From Mesorhizobium sp. B2-3-12 (lineage in GTDB: Bacteria; Pseudomonadota; Alphaproteobacteria; Rhizobiales; Rhizobiaceae): a stretch of 64,000 nt of DNA. The stretch spans positions 434,001-498,000 of the forward strand of contig NZ_VFVR01000002.1 of NCBI RefSeq assembly GCF_006442205.1, written 5' to 3'. Below are positions 18,408-27,206 of this stretch, in pieces. The notes beneath the pieces were generated by a model. The model ran no database searches and was not told the origin of the DNA. It was given only the letters and a program-made list of their open reading frames with translations. Each line of letters opens with the position of its first letter. The stretch's first letter is position 1. The position numbers were made by a program, and so were the translations under genes.

Positions 18408-20228
18408 ATGGAAAACAACCGGAACTTCTTCATCACCATCGCGCTGTCGGTGCTGATCCTGACTTTGTGGCAGGTTTTCTACATGAACCCGCGCGTCGAG
18501 GCGCAGCGCGAGGCCGCCAAGGTCGAGCAGCAGCGCGTCGAGGACCAGAAGAAGGCGGCCGATGCCGCCAATCCGGGGGCGTCGACACCGGCGCCGGGAA
18601 CGACCGCTCCGGGCGCCATCCCCAATGCGCCCGGCGGCGACGTCGTCACCGCTGCCGGCCGCGACCAGGCGCTGGCGGCTTCCAAGCGCGTCAAGATCGA
18701 CACGCCGAGCCTCGAAGGCTCGATCAATTTGACCGGCGCGCGGCTCGACGACCTCAAGCTCAAGCATTACACCGAGACCGTCGACAAGAATTCGCCCGAG
18801 ATCGAACTGCTCAACCCGCAGGCGCTGCCCACGGGCTATTTCGCCGAGATCGGCTTTGTCGGCAACGACAAGACCGGCGCGGTGCCGGGCGCGGAAACGG
18901 TGTGGAACGTCGACGGCAATCCGACGCTGACCCCGTCGACGCCGGTGACGCTCACCTACACCAACGACAAGGGTCTGACCTTCAAGCGCACCTTCTCGGT
19001 TGACGCCAACTACATGTTCACCGTGTCGGACACGGTGCAGAACGCCGGCTCGAGCGCGGTTTCGCTGTTCAACTATGGCCGCGTCACGCGCTACGACAAG
19101 CCGGCGGTGGCCAGCACCTATGTGCTGCATGAAGGCCTGATCGGCTTCACCGGCACGGAAGGCCTGCAGGAACACAAATATGCGTCCGTCGAGAAGGACA
19201 AGCAGTACCAGCCTGGCAAGTCGACCGATGGCTGGCTCGGCATCACCGACAAATATTGGGCCGTCACGCTGGTGCCGACCGAGAAGCAGCCTTTCCAGCC
19301 GCGCTACGCCTATTTCGAGGATGGCCGCCATCGCTACCAGTCCGACTTCCTGACCGACGCCATCAATGTCGATGCCGGCCAGTCGGCGACCGTCGAGACC
19401 GAAATCTTCGCCGGCGCCAAGGAAGTCGGCAAGATCAACGCCTATGCCGAAGACCGCCACATCAAGCGGTTCGACCTTTTGATCGACTGGGGCTGGTTCC
19501 ACTTCATCACCAAGCCGATGTTCTGGCTGATCGACACGCTCTATAAATTCCTCGGCAATTTCGGCCTGGCGATCCTGGCCACCACCGTCATCGTCAAGGC
19601 CATCTTCTTCCCGCTCGCCAACAAGTCCTACGCATCGATGGCGAACATGAAGAAGGTGCAGCCCAAGATGCTTGAAATCCGCGAGAAATACGCGGACGAC
19701 AAGATGAAGCAGCAACAGGCGATGATGGAGCTGTACAAGACCGAGAAGATCAATCCGCTCGCCGGCTGCTGGCCGGTGGCGCTGCAGATCCCGGTCTTCT
19801 TCTCGCTCTACAAGGTGCTCTACATCACCATCGAGATGCGGCACGCGCCGTTCTTCGGCTGGATCCAGGATCTGGCCGCGCCCGATCCGACCTCGCTGTT
19901 CAATCTGTTCGGGCTGATCCCGGTCACCCTGCCGCACATGCTGATGATCGGCGTGTGGCCGTTGATCATGGGCGTCACCATGTTCCTGCAGATGCGCATG
20001 AACCCGACGCCGCCGGACCCGACGCAGGCCGCGATCTTCACCTGGATGCCGGTGATCTTCACCTTCATGATGGCGGGCTTTCCGGCCGGCCTGGTCATCT
20101 ACTGGGCGTGGAACAACACGCTGTCGATCCTGCAACAGGGCGTGATCATGAAGCGCCAGGGCGCCAAGATCGAACTGTGGGACAATCTGGTGGCCTTGTT
20201 CCGCAAGAAGCCTTCGCCGGCCGAATAG
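18408..20228 (+). CDS. yidC: Membrane protein insertase YidC
   Basis: This 606-residue inner-membrane insertase starts MENNRNFFITIALSVLIL, a transmembrane anchor followed by a low-complexity Ala/Pro/Gly linker (about 40-80). A large periplasmic beta domain (about 90-360) comes next, then the conserved C-terminal core of five helices with NKSYASMANMKKVQPKM, the GCWPVALQIPVFFSLYKVLY region and FPAGLVIYWAWNNTLSILQQ. It starts 14 bases after rnpA and is followed by a terminator. In related genomes engB and argB come soon after; here they are displaced by about 5 and 14 kb of accessory genes. Confidence 0.97.
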   Translation: MENNRNFFITIALSVLILTLWQVFYMNPRVEAQREAAKVEQQRVEDQKKAADAANPGASTPAPGTTAPGAIPNAPGGDVVTAAGRDQALAASKRVKIDTPSLEGSINLTGARLDDLKLKHYTETVDKNSPEIELLNPQALPTGYFAEIGFVGNDKTGAVPGAETVWNVDGNPTLTPSTPVTLTYTNDKGLTFKRTFSVDANYMFTVSDTVQNAGSSAVSLFNYGRVTRYDKPAVASTYVLHEGLIGFTGTEGLQEHKYASVEKDKQYQPGKSTDGWLGITDKYWAVTLVPTEKQPFQPRYAYFEDGRHRYQSDFLTDAINVDAGQSATVETEIFAGAKEVGKINAYAEDRHIKRFDLLIDWGWFHFITKPMFWLIDTLYKFLGNFGLAILATTVIVKAIFFPLANKSYASMANMKKVQPKMLEIREKYADDKMKQQQAMMELYKTEKINPLAGCWPVALQIPVFFSLYKVLYITIEMRHAPFFGWIQDLAAPDPTSLFNLFGLIPVTLPHMLMIGVWPLIMGVTMFLQMRMNPTPPDPTQAAIFTWMPVIFTFMMAGFPAGLVIYWAWNNTLSILQQGVIMKRQGAKIELWDNLVALFRKKPSPAE

Positions 20229-20254
20229 CCGCCCTCCTGAAGGCAAACAATGTC

Positions 20255-20282
20255 AAAAGCGCCGGCTCGTCCGGCGCTTTTT
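20255..20282 (+). terminator. yidC rho-independent terminator
   Basis: AAAAGCGCCGG (20255-20265) and CCGGCGCTTTT (20271-20281) form an 11-bp perfect stem with a CTCGT loop, ending in a T run. Confidence 0.9.
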
Positions 20283-20320
20283 CGTTCGGGCAGGCCTCTG
20301 TTCACGTTCCCGTGATCGGC

Positions 20321-20348
20321 GAAACTGCGAGCACGCGCGGGGCGTGAC
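20321..20348 (+). promoter_or_regulatory. Possible ECF-sigma promoter before the first fasciclin gene
   Basis: GAAAC (20321-20325), 17 bases, then CGTGAC (20343-20348). This resembles the GAAAC-N16-CGTATC arrangement upstream of the paralogous fasciclin gene at 30974-31531. The match to the -10 is partial, so this is weaker evidence than the other site. Confidence 0.4.
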
Positions 20349-20407
20349 TGCGTGTGCGTTTCCAAAGGCTATCAATTCCGATCAGCCCTCACCCGGAGGA
20401 AGACCAC

Positions 20408-20968
20408 ATGCGCTTGCCCATATTCAGGACCATCGCCATTTCAGCCCTTGTCGCCGGCATGGCGATTGCCGCTCCCGCCTATGCCAAGAACCCGAATGTC
20501 GGCGGCGCGCCGATGTACGCCACCAAGAACATCGTCGAGAACGCGGTCAAGTCGAAGGACCACACGACGCTGGTCGCCGCCGTCAAGGCGGCCGGCCTGG
20601 TCGACACCCTGCAGGGTGCTGGCCCGTTCACCGTCTTTGCCCCGACCAACGAAGCCTTCGCGGCGCTGCCGAAAGGCACGGTCGACACGCTGCTCAAGCC
20701 CGAGAACAAGGACAAGCTCACCAAGGTGCTGACCGCGCATGTCGTGGCGGGCAAGATCTCGGGCGCCGAGATGATGAAGAAGGCCAAGGCGATGGGCGGC
20801 AAATACGAGATGAAGACCGTCTCGGGCGACACGCTCACCGCCGAAGTCAAGAAGGGCAAGCTCTACATCATGGACGAGTCCGGTGGCGAGGCGAAGGTGA
20901 CGATCGCCGACGTCAACCAGTCGAATGGCGTCATCCATGTCGTCAACAAGGTGCTGTTGCCGAAGTAA
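20408..20968 (+). CDS. Secreted fasciclin domain protein
   Basis: This 186-residue protein has a signal peptide (residues 1-23, ending PAYA) and one FAS1 domain. The FAS1 motifs are [17 protein letters not shown] (H1 region) and GVIHVVNKVLLPK (H2 region), with NKDKLTKVLTAHVVAGK between. Bacterial FAS1 proteins are periplasmic or surface-associated and take part in adhesion or symbiosis, for example Nex18 of Sinorhizobium. The start at 20408 is set by GGAGGA at 20395-20400. It is clearly paralogous to the protein at 30974-31531, sharing long identical runs such as [18 protein letters not shown] with minor changes. A strong terminator follows. Confidence 0.92.
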   Translation: MRLPIFRTIAISALVAGMAIAAPAYAKNPNVGGAPMYATKNIVENAVKSKDHTTLVAAVKAAGLVDTLQGAGPFTVFAPTNEAFAALPKGTVDTLLKPENKDKLTKVLTAHVVAGKISGAEMMKKAKAMGGKYEMKTVSGDTLTAEVKKGKLYIMDESGGEAKVTIADVNQSNGVIHVVNKVLLPK

Positions 20969-21075
20969 CGGCTTCCGGCGAAAGGGGGCGTTGGCGGGCC
21001 GTTGGGGCTTTCTCGGTCCGCCATCCCCGCCTCACCACGAGGTGCCATGTTTCTTGGGAAGCCGTGTCGGCCAGG

Positions 21076-21114
21076 CCGGGGCCCTGTCGTCCCTCACAGG
21101 GCCCCGGTTTCCTT
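21076..21114 (+). terminator. Terminator between fasciclin and the EmrB gene
   Basis: A 12-bp perfect stem, CCGGGGCCCTGT (21076-21087) and ACAGGGCCCCGG (21096-21107), is followed by TTTCCTTT. It sits between convergent genes and may act in both directions. Confidence 0.8.
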
Positions 21115-21161
21115 TAATGCCGTGAGGACGGTCAGCATCGAAACTCGACCGCCCAGGCCGA

Positions 21162-22709
21162 TCACTCCATGACGGCGCTATGGTCGACCTTGGCCGGCGT
21201 TCCCGGCTTGCGCAGCAGCAGCACCAGCGGGATCGCCGCCAGCGACAGGATCATCATCAGCTTGAAGTCGTTCATGTAGCTGATAACAGTCGCCTGCAGT
21301 GTCACGACGCCGTCGAGCGCGGCGCGGCCGGCGGCGGTGTAGGGGTTCATCGCCTGGAAGATCGCCGGATCGCTGAACGCCTGGTTGAAGGGCGTGACAT
21401 AGGTGGCGATGTTGGCGTGGTTGATCTGCACATTCTGCGTCAGAAGCGCGGTGACCACCGATATGCCGACGCTGGAGCCGATGTTGCGCGACAGATTGTA
21501 GAGGCCGGTGCCTTCCGCGCGCCGCTCCGGCGCCAGCGTGGCGAAGGTGATGGTGGTCAGCGGCACGAACAGGAAGCCAAGCCCGGCGCCCTGGATGAAG
21601 CCGGTTGAGATGATGGTCCATTGCGAGACATCGGGCGTCCAGCCGGTCATGTCGTACATTGCCCAGGCGGTGACCAGCAGGCCGATGAGCAGCAGCCAGC
21701 GCGTGTCGACCTTGCCGATCAGCCGGCCAACCAGGAACATGCAGGCCATAGTGCCAAGCCCGCGCGGCCCCATGACGATGCCGGCCGTCACCACGGGATA
21801 ACCCATCAGCGTCTGCAGATAGGGCGTCATCAGCGCCAGCGAGGCGAGATAGGTGATGCCGATGATGAAGATGAAGACCATGCCGACGGCGAAATTTCGG
21901 TCGAGGAAAAGCCTCGGATTGACGAAGGTGTTGCGGGCGGTGAAGGTGTGGACGAGGAAGATGTAGAAGGCCGACGCGCAGATCACCGCCTCGACGATGA
22001 TCTCGGATGACGAGAACCAGTTGAGCTGCTCGCCGCGATCGAGAAACATCTGGAGGGCGGCGATGGTGATGCTGAGCATGCCGAAACCCAGCCAATCCAG
22101 CCTTGCCTTGAAGTCCAGCTTGGTTTCAAGGACGTATAGCGACACGCCGGCGAAGGCCAGCGCGCCGATCGGAACGTTGATGTAGAACACCCAGCGCCAG
22201 CTGACATTCTCGGTCAGCCAGCCGCCAATGACGGGTCCCAGCACCGGCCCGACCATCACCGAAATGCCGAACAGCGCCATGGCGGAGCCGCGCTCCTCCA
22301 CGCTGTAGATATCGAGCAGGATGCTCTGCGACAGCGGCACGAGTGCGGCGCCGAACAGGCCCTGCAGCAGGCGGAAGCCGACGATCTGCGGCAAAGACTG
22401 CGCGAAACCGCACAGAACGGAGGCAACGACGAAGCCGGTGATCGAGGTCAGAAGGATGCGCTTGCGGCCGAAGCGATTGGCAAGATAGCCCGAAGGCGGC
22501 GTCATCACGGCGGCTGCCACGATGTAGGAGGTCAGCACCCAGTTGATCTGGTCGGCGCTGGCCGAAACGCTGCCCTGGATATAAGGCAGCGCAACATTGG
22601 CGATGGTGGTGTCGAGCGCCTGCATGATGACGGCCAGGATCACGCATGCGGTGATGGCGCCGCGATTGGCGACCACCGGCGTGGCAGCTGTCGCGGACGC
22701 GCTGGTCAT
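21162..22709 (-). CDS. DHA2 family multidrug efflux MFS transporter (EmrB-like)
   Basis: This 515-residue protein has 14 predicted transmembrane helices. It contains the DHA2 motif C region GISVMVGPVLGPVIGGWLTENVSWRWVF (split across residues about 150-177), motif A GYLANRFGRKRILL, and the N-terminal MQALDTTIANVALP characteristic of EmrB/QacA drug:H+ antiporters. It overlaps the upstream EmrA-like gene by 4 bases, so the two form a coupled pair that with an outer-membrane channel would expel hydrophobic compounds. No TolC gene is adjacent. Substrates cannot be predicted. Confidence 0.93.
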   Translation of the reverse strand: MTSASATAATPVVANRGAITACVILAVIMQALDTTIANVALPYIQGSVSASADQINWVLTSYIVAAAVMTPPSGYLANRFGRKRILLTSITGFVVASVLCGFAQSLPQIVGFRLLQGLFGAALVPLSQSILLDIYSVEERGSAMALFGISVMVGPVLGPVIGGWLTENVSWRWVFYINVPIGALAFAGVSLYVLETKLDFKARLDWLGFGMLSITIAALQMFLDRGEQLNWFSSSEIIVEAVICASAFYIFLVHTFTARNTFVNPRLFLDRNFAVGMVFIFIIGITYLASLALMTPYLQTLMGYPVVTAGIVMGPRGLGTMACMFLVGRLIGKVDTRWLLLIGLLVTAWAMYDMTGWTPDVSQWTIISTGFIQGAGLGFLFVPLTTITFATLAPERRAEGTGLYNLSRNIGSSVGISVVTALLTQNVQINHANIATYVTPFNQAFSDPAIFQAMNPYTAAGRAALDGVVTLQATVISYMNDFKLMMILSLAAIPLVLLLRKPGTPAKVDHSAVME

Positions 22710-24001
22710 GACTTTTGTCCGAACAGGCCGGTGAGGTTGGTGACGAAGTCCGGCAGGCCGCGCGCATGGCCCGTGTCGACATCGACCACGGCGCTCATGC
22801 CGCCGCGCAGCGGCGGGTTGCCCTCGATACCATCGATCGTCACGCGCATCGGAATGCGCTGCACGACCTTGACCCAGTTACCGGTGGTGTTCTGCGCCGG
22901 CAGCAGCGAGAAGCTCGACGACGAGGCGGGACTTATCGAGGCGACCTTGCCGTGCCAGACGGCACCCGGATAGGTGTCGACGCTGATCGTCGCGGTCTGT
23001 CCCGGCCTGACATAGGTCAGCTCGGTTTCCTTCGGTTCCGCCGCGATCCACAGATCGGTCGACGAGACCAGGCTGAACGCCGGCTGCGAGGCCGGGAGAT
23101 ATTTGCCGACCTGCAGCGCGTCGACATTGGTGACGATCCCGTCGAACGGTGCCTTGACCACGGAATCGGCGAGGTTGCGCTGCGCATCGTCGACACCCGA
23201 CTGGGCCTGCAGGTAGAAGGGGTTCTTCTCGACCGGCTGGTTGGCGTCGCCGCCGAGCTGCGCGAGCGTGGCCTGCGCCTGCGCCTTGGCGACGGACACT
23301 TTCTGACGCGCGGCGACGAGATCGTGCTGGGCGCTGTCGAAAGAAGCCTTCGAGGCGGTGGAGGTCTTGAGCAGATCCTGCTGCCGCTGGAAAGCGGCTT
23401 CGTAATAGGGGATGTCGGCCTGCGCCTGCTCGATCTGCGACAGCGACTGCTGGTAGCTCGCCTCCAGGGTCAGAACCTGGTTGCGCACCGTGCCGAGCTG
23501 GGCCTGGGCGGCGGCGAGAGCGGTCTCGAAGGAGGCCGGCCGCAAGCGGAACAGCACATCGCCCTTCTTCACCGCCTGGTTCTCGTGCACGTCGATCTCC
23601 TGCACGGTACCGGAGACGTCGGTGGAGACGCCGAGCGACTGCGCCTGGATATAGGCATTGTCGGTCGTCATAAGCTGACCGCCGGTGACATAGTAGTAAC
23701 CGCCGACGACAAGGGCGACGGGAAGCAGGGCAAAAAGCACCGGCCGCGTCAGGCCGCGCTTTGGCTTGACCGGCACAGGGGGAGCAACAGCGACAGGAGG
23801 AGCCTGCTGTGACTGCGGCTCCTTGGCCGGAGCCTCGAGCGCCGCCGGCTCCAGGGCGACCGGCGCTTCCAGTTCGTCATTGTCGATGACGACATTGGCC
23901 CGCCGTTGTTCGCGCTCGCTGTCGAGCTGGATAATCTGGTCGGTCCGGCCCGCCGGCGTTTCTTCTCCGGCAGGCTTCTTGGGGGATGTCGAGTCAGCCA
24001 T
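22706..24001 (-). CDS. HlyD family efflux adaptor (EmrA-like)
   Basis: This 431-residue periplasmic adaptor has a long charged cytoplasmic N-terminus (about 1-88, Pro/Ala-rich from 50), one transmembrane helix (about 90-108, RPVLFALLPVALVVGGYYYV), a biotinyl-lipoyl-like domain (VSGTVQEIDVHENQAVKKGD), a coiled-coil hairpin (about 165-270), and the beta-barrel domain with SPASSSSFSLLPAQNTTGNW, a signature of EmrA. The cytoplasmic tail is longer than in E. coli EmrA. It is the first gene of the emrA-emrB pair. The leader upstream contains a 15-bp tandem repeat. Confidence 0.92.
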   Translation of the reverse strand: MADSTSPKKPAGEETPAGRTDQIIQLDSEREQRRANVVIDNDELEAPVALEPAALEAPAKEPQSQQAPPVAVAPPVPVKPKRGLTRPVLFALLPVALVVGGYYYVTGGQLMTTDNAYIQAQSLGVSTDVSGTVQEIDVHENQAVKKGDVLFRLRPASFETALAAAQAQLGTVRNQVLTLEASYQQSLSQIEQAQADIPYYEAAFQRQQDLLKTSTASKASFDSAQHDLVAARQKVSVAKAQAQATLAQLGGDANQPVEKNPFYLQAQSGVDDAQRNLADSVVKAPFDGIVTNVDALQVGKYLPASQPAFSLVSSTDLWIAAEPKETELTYVRPGQTATISVDTYPGAVWHGKVASISPASSSSFSLLPAQNTTGNWVKVVQRIPMRVTIDGIEGNPPLRGGMSAVVDVDTGHARGLPDFVTNLTGLFGQKS

Positions 24002-24385
24002 GTATTTTCTCCCGGTCGACGGCCCGATGGGTGCGAGCCGCGAACAGATTGGATTCGATCAAGCGTTGCGTTTTCAGCCGATGCCCAAGCCGCCAATGTC
24101 CAAGCGGCCGATGCCCAAAGCCCCGATGCCCAGGCCCCCGATGCCCAGGCCATTGTCGAAGCCGGCGCGCGGCGTCACGCGGCACGAAGCCGATGGTGGA
24201 TGAGGAGGGCATGATAAGGGATCGTCTGCGGACAAGTTTTCGTGAGCATGCTTATTATCATCATGCACATAATCCTGCTGGACGGCGCGCGCAAGACGCA
24301 CTAAGCCGCCCAGAAGAAAAAACTGATGGGCCACGGCACGCGGCAAGTGCCGGGCGATACGCGTTTGCCGGCAAGGATTTCGACG
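24002..24385. other. 384-base intergenic leader with tandem repeat
   Basis: No convincing gene is seen. The stretch separates the divergent emrA-like gene and the small secreted protein at 24386. It holds the 15-bp repeat at 24078-24152 and an AT-rich patch (about 24245-24275, TGCTTATTATCATCATGCAC and onward) that could hold promoters. Several frames are open across the repeat because its period is a multiple of three; none starts convincingly. Confidence 0.6.
24078..24152. repeat. 15-bp tandem repeat, five copies
   Basis: Five consecutive imperfect units of CCGATGCCCAAGCCG begin at 24078, 24093, 24108, 24123 and 24138. Differences are point changes only, with no length change. On the minus strand this lies in the 5' leader of the emrA-like gene, about 75-150 bases before its ATG. 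Confidence 0.85.
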
Positions 24386-24700
24386 ATGAACTGGATCAGG
24401 ATCGCAGCCGTCACGGCTCTGGTTGGATGCCCCGGTGCCGCTGTTGCAAAGGAAGCGGTCAGCTGCGGCGGCGCCGCCATGCTGGGCGGCGCGCAGCTCA
24501 ATTGCAGCCATGTCGAACCCAAGGCGCCGCCGCAATTCTGCACTTTTAGCTGGGATCTCCACACCATGGCGGGAGATCAGAAGGTCGTCGAAGGCAGCTT
24601 CATGCTGCCGCCCGGAGCCTCCAACGTTCAGGTCTACCAGGGCAGCGGTTTCGACAGCGCGCTGTCCAACCCGATCGTGATCTGCCGCGGCAACAAATGA
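24386..24700 (+). CDS. Small secreted cysteine-containing protein of unknown function
   Basis: This 104-residue protein starts MNWIRIAAVTALVGCPGAAV at 24386 with AAGGA upstream. It has a signal peptide of about 21 residues and a mature part with four cysteines (VSCGG, LNCSH, QFCTFSW, VICRGN), which may form two disulfides in the periplasm. No known domain was recognised. It lies divergent from the emrA-like gene. Confidence 0.65.
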   Translation: MNWIRIAAVTALVGCPGAAVAKEAVSCGGAAMLGGAQLNCSHVEPKAPPQFCTFSWDLHTMAGDQKVVEGSFMLPPGASNVQVYQGSGFDSALSNPIVICRGNK

Positions 24701-24823
24701 GCGCGGTGAGCAAGGAAGGCTCGCTCGTCAGCCGATTGGTGCTATAGGGCGGATCACGTTATTTTGACCAGGCGCGCGGATTTCCGGATCCGCGTGGCTA
24801 TCACTTCCTGGACGGACTTCGAC

Positions 24824-25462
24824 ATGGATGGACCCAATCCCGGCATCAAGCACCCGATCCCGATGCACACGCGCGTCGGCTTCCTCAGGCCTCTGGTGAC
24901 AGCGCCGAACATCGAGATCGGCGACTTCACCTATTATGACGACCCGGAGGGGCCGGACAAATTCGCCGAAAAATGCGTGCTGCATCACTATCCCTTCATC
25001 GGCGATCGTCTCATCATCGGCAAGTTCTGCGCCATCGCCGAAGGCGCGCGCTTCATCATGAATGGCGCCAATCACGCCATGTCCGGCTTCTCAACCTATC
25101 CATTCAACATTTTCGGCCATGGCTGGGAAAAGGGTTTTGACCCACAGACATGGTCGAAGGAAGTGCGCGGCGATACGATCGTCGGCAACGATGTGTGGAT
25201 CGGTATGGAGGCGGTGATCCTGCCTGGCGTGGAAATCGGCCATGGCGCCATCATCGCCGCCAAATCGGTGGTGACGCATGACGTTCCGCCCTATGCGATC
25301 GTTGCCGGCAACGCGGCCACGGTGGTCAACACGCGTTTCGACGACAGGACGATCCGGCGGCTCGTGGCGGTGGCCTGGTGGGACTGGCCGGTGGACAAGA
25401 TCGGCCGCAACCTCGATGCCATCCGGGGCTCCGATATCTCTCTTCTGGAGGCAGCAGCTTGA
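24824..25462 (+). CDS. CatB-related (xenobiotic) O-acetyltransferase
   Basis: This 212-residue left-handed beta-helix acetyltransferase of the Vat/CatB type has the start [15 protein letters not shown] matching the family N-terminus, the loop [20 protein letters not shown] with the catalytic His, hexapeptide repeats around [20 protein letters not shown], and [16 protein letters not shown] at the acetyl-CoA site. Relatives acetylate streptogramins or chloramphenicol, but many chromosomal members have unknown substrates and resistance should not be assumed. Its stop overlaps the TTG start of engB by 4 bases, coupling it to an essential gene. Confidence 0.9.
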   Translation: MDGPNPGIKHPIPMHTRVGFLRPLVTAPNIEIGDFTYYDDPEGPDKFAEKCVLHHYPFIGDRLIIGKFCAIAEGARFIMNGANHAMSGFSTYPFNIFGHGWEKGFDPQTWSKEVRGDTIVGNDVWIGMEAVILPGVEIGHGAIIAAKSVVTHDVPPYAIVAGNAATVVNTRFDDRTIRRLVAVAWWDWPVDKIGRNLDAIRGSDISLLEAAA

Positions 25463-26118
25463 ACGTTCCCAACAGCACCGCGATCCAAACCGACCTGTTC
25501 ACGCGCGGGTGGATCTTCATCCGGGGCGTGCCGGCCATGAAATTCCTGCCGCCGGAAGGACCGCCGGAGATCGCCTTTGCCGGCCGCTCCAATGTCGGCA
25601 AGTCCTCGCTGATCAACGCGCTGGTCAACCAGAAGGGGCTGGCGCGTACCTCGAACACGCCGGGGCGCACGCAGGAACTCAACTACTTCGTGCCGGACGG
25701 ATTTTCCGGCGAGGGCGCCGACCTGCCGCCGATGGCGCTGGTCGACATGCCGGGCTACGGCTATGCGAGTGCGCCCAAGGAAAAAGTCGACGACTGGACC
25801 AAGCTGGTCTTCGACTACCTCAAGGGCCGGGTCACGCTGAAGCGGGTCTATGTGCTCATCGATGCCCGCCACGGTATCAAGGCCAAGGACGACGAGGTGT
25901 TGTCGCTGCTCGACAAGGCGGCGGTGTCCTACCAGATCGTGCTGACCAAGACGGACAAGATCAAGGCCGCCGGCGTGCCGCGGCTGATCGAGGAAACGCT
26001 GGCCAAGATCAAGAAGCGTCCTGCGGCGTTTCCGTTCGTCCTGGCGACCTCCTCGGAAAAGGCCGAAGGCCTGGAGGACTTGCAGGCTGCTATCGTGCTT
26101 GCAGCCAATGGCGGTTAG
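25459..26118 (+). CDS. engB: Ribosome biogenesis GTP-binding protein YihA/YsxC
   Basis: This 219-residue TrmE-Era-EngA-YihA-type GTPase is needed for large-subunit assembly. The G1 motif is [12 protein letters not shown]2 lies around [16 protein letters not shown]3 is DMPGYGYA, G4 is LTKTDKIK, and G5 is ATSSEK. The TTG at 25459 is chosen because GGAGG lies 8 bases upstream and it overlaps the acetyltransferase stop (TTGA); an upstream in-frame ATG falls inside that gene. The protein is complete. In related genomes it follows yidC directly; here efflux genes intervene. Confidence 0.95.
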   Translation: MNVPNSTAIQTDLFTRGWIFIRGVPAMKFLPPEGPPEIAFAGRSNVGKSSLINALVNQKGLARTSNTPGRTQELNYFVPDGFSGEGADLPPMALVDMPGYGYASAPKEKVDDWTKLVFDYLKGRVTLKRVYVLIDARHGIKAKDDEVLSLLDKAAVSYQIVLTKTDKIKAAGVPRLIEETLAKIKKRPAAFPFVLATSSEKAEGLEDLQAAIVLAANGG

Positions 26119-26221
26119 CAGCGCGGGACAGGGCTGATGGCGTTAGGGCCGTTGGCGGCGGGGATTATGATTTTTCCGGCGGACCGTCTCTGACATTCGG
26201 AATTGACCGAAGCCTCGCCAA

Positions 26222-26283
26222 CTTCGTCATCCACGGGCGGAGCAGGAGCGAAGCTCCGTCGCGGAGACGCGAGGATGACGAAG
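26222..26283. repeat. Intergenic palindromic element with 11-bp terminal inverted repeats
   Basis: CTTCGTCATCC (26222-26232) and GGATGACGAAG (26273-26283) are perfect inverted repeats. The interior contains GGAGCAGGAGCGAAGCTCC-type hairpins. It resembles the left half of the element at 10081-10212. It lies between convergent engB and the TetR gene. Confidence 0.75.
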
Positions 26284-26344
26284 GGATTAAGGTTCCCGCC
26301 GACCGCCAAAAGACGCGCCAGGCAAGCGACGTCCGGAACCTTGG

Positions 26345-27079
26345 CTAAGGCTTCGCCTCGATTGCGATCAGCTGGTGGCTCTCTTCCTCGGCCAGCCTCT
26401 CGGTGCCGTAGGCCTTGAGGAACATGTCGACCCCCGACCTGACAATGTGGTCGATTTCCTCCTGGCTCGGCGCCTTGGTGCGGTAGGCGAAGATGCACTG
26501 CCTGAAAAGGCCGGCCAGGCACAGTTCGGTGAATTGATAGGCGGCAAGATCGACATCGTCGATCTCAAGCAGGCCCCGTTCGATGGCGACATTGAGGAAT
26601 GTCACGACCTTGTCATGGCCGCGTTTGGGGCCGCGTTCGTAAAAACGCGCGCCCATGTCGGGTATCCGGTCGGAGGCGCCGATGACCGTGCGCTGCGCCT
26701 GGATGACCCTGGCCGAGGTGATCTTCATCGACAGCACCTTGCCGTACTTAACCAGCGTCTGGCGCAAATCGTCGGCGCGGTCGAGCACGTCATACATGTT
26801 CTTGAAGATGGTGCCGCGCTCTTCCTCGATCAGCGCCTCGAACAGCTCTTCCTTGTTGGCGAAGTAGACATAGATGGTGCCTTTCGACACCCCGGCCTCG
26901 CGCGTGATGTCGTTCATCGAAGCGGCCTCGAAGCCTTTTTCTATGAAGACACGACGGGCGCCGTCGATGATCTGGCCGCGCTTGACCGGATCCTGTCCGG
27001 CCGCCGGGCGGCCACGGCGCAGACCGTCCAGCAGGTCTTCGCAGTGGTCGGTTTCGGCATTGCTCACAGTCTCAACCAT
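26345..27079 (-). CDS. TetR/AcrR family repressor of the adjacent efflux operon
   Basis: This 244-residue regulator has an N-terminal HTH, ITREAGVSKGTIYVYFANKEELFEAL (split as ITREAGVSKGTIYVYF at about 60-75), preceded by RGQIIDGARRVFIEKGFEA. The ligand-binding C-terminal domain is all helical. The ATG at 27079 has GAGGTG upstream. It is divergent from the emrA-emrB pair at 27207 with two near-identical palindromes in the intergenic region, so autoregulation and repression of the pump are likely. The N-terminal tail of about 33 residues is longer than usual. Confidence 0.92.
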   Translation of the reverse strand: MVETVSNAETDHCEDLLDGLRRGRPAAGQDPVKRGQIIDGARRVFIEKGFEAASMNDITREAGVSKGTIYVYFANKEELFEALIEEERGTIFKNMYDVLDRADDLRQTLVKYGKVLSMKITSARVIQAQRTVIGASDRIPDMGARFYERGPKRGHDKVVTFLNVAIERGLLEIDDVDLAAYQFTELCLAGLFRQCIFAYRTKAPSQEEIDHIVRSGVDMFLKAYGTERLAEEESHQLIAIEAKP

Positions 27080-27102
27080 CAAAGTGACACCTCGAAAATA
27101 AT

Positions 27103-27120
27103 TCGAACCAACCGGTTCGA
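27103..27120. promoter_or_regulatory. TetR operator site 1
   Basis: TCGAACC-AACC-GGTTCGA, a palindrome with perfect 7-bp arms, 23 bases upstream of the tetR-like start. It shares the core GAACC-N4-GGTTC with site 2. Confidence 0.7.
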
Positions 27121-27166
27121 TTTCCCCTTGATATGGTCCTCTTTCCGCGCTATGTCAACGCCCGGA

Positions 27167-27184
27167 TCGAACCGAACGGTTCAG
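27167..27184. promoter_or_regulatory. TetR operator site 2
   Basis: TCGAACC-GAAC-GGTTCAG, 22 bases upstream of the emrA-like start. It has the same GAACC-N4-GGTTC core as site 1, so each divergent gene has one operator near its own start. Confidence 0.7.
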
Positions 27185-27206
27185 TATTATATTTTAGAGA
27201 GATGTC

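Noticed and set aside
18303-20246. Long minus-strand frame opposite yidC
   Set aside because: Same GC-driven shadow effect; the plus-strand yidC is complete and conserved.
24074-24203. Repeat-containing protein (PMPKP or GLGIG pentapeptides) across the 15-bp repeat
   Set aside because: Frames on both strands are open only because the period is a multiple of three; none has a good start site or resembles a known protein.
24824-25462. Antibiotic resistance gene of the vat/cat type
   Set aside because: The fold matches, but chromosomal members of this family are common with unknown substrates, and no resistance context is visible.
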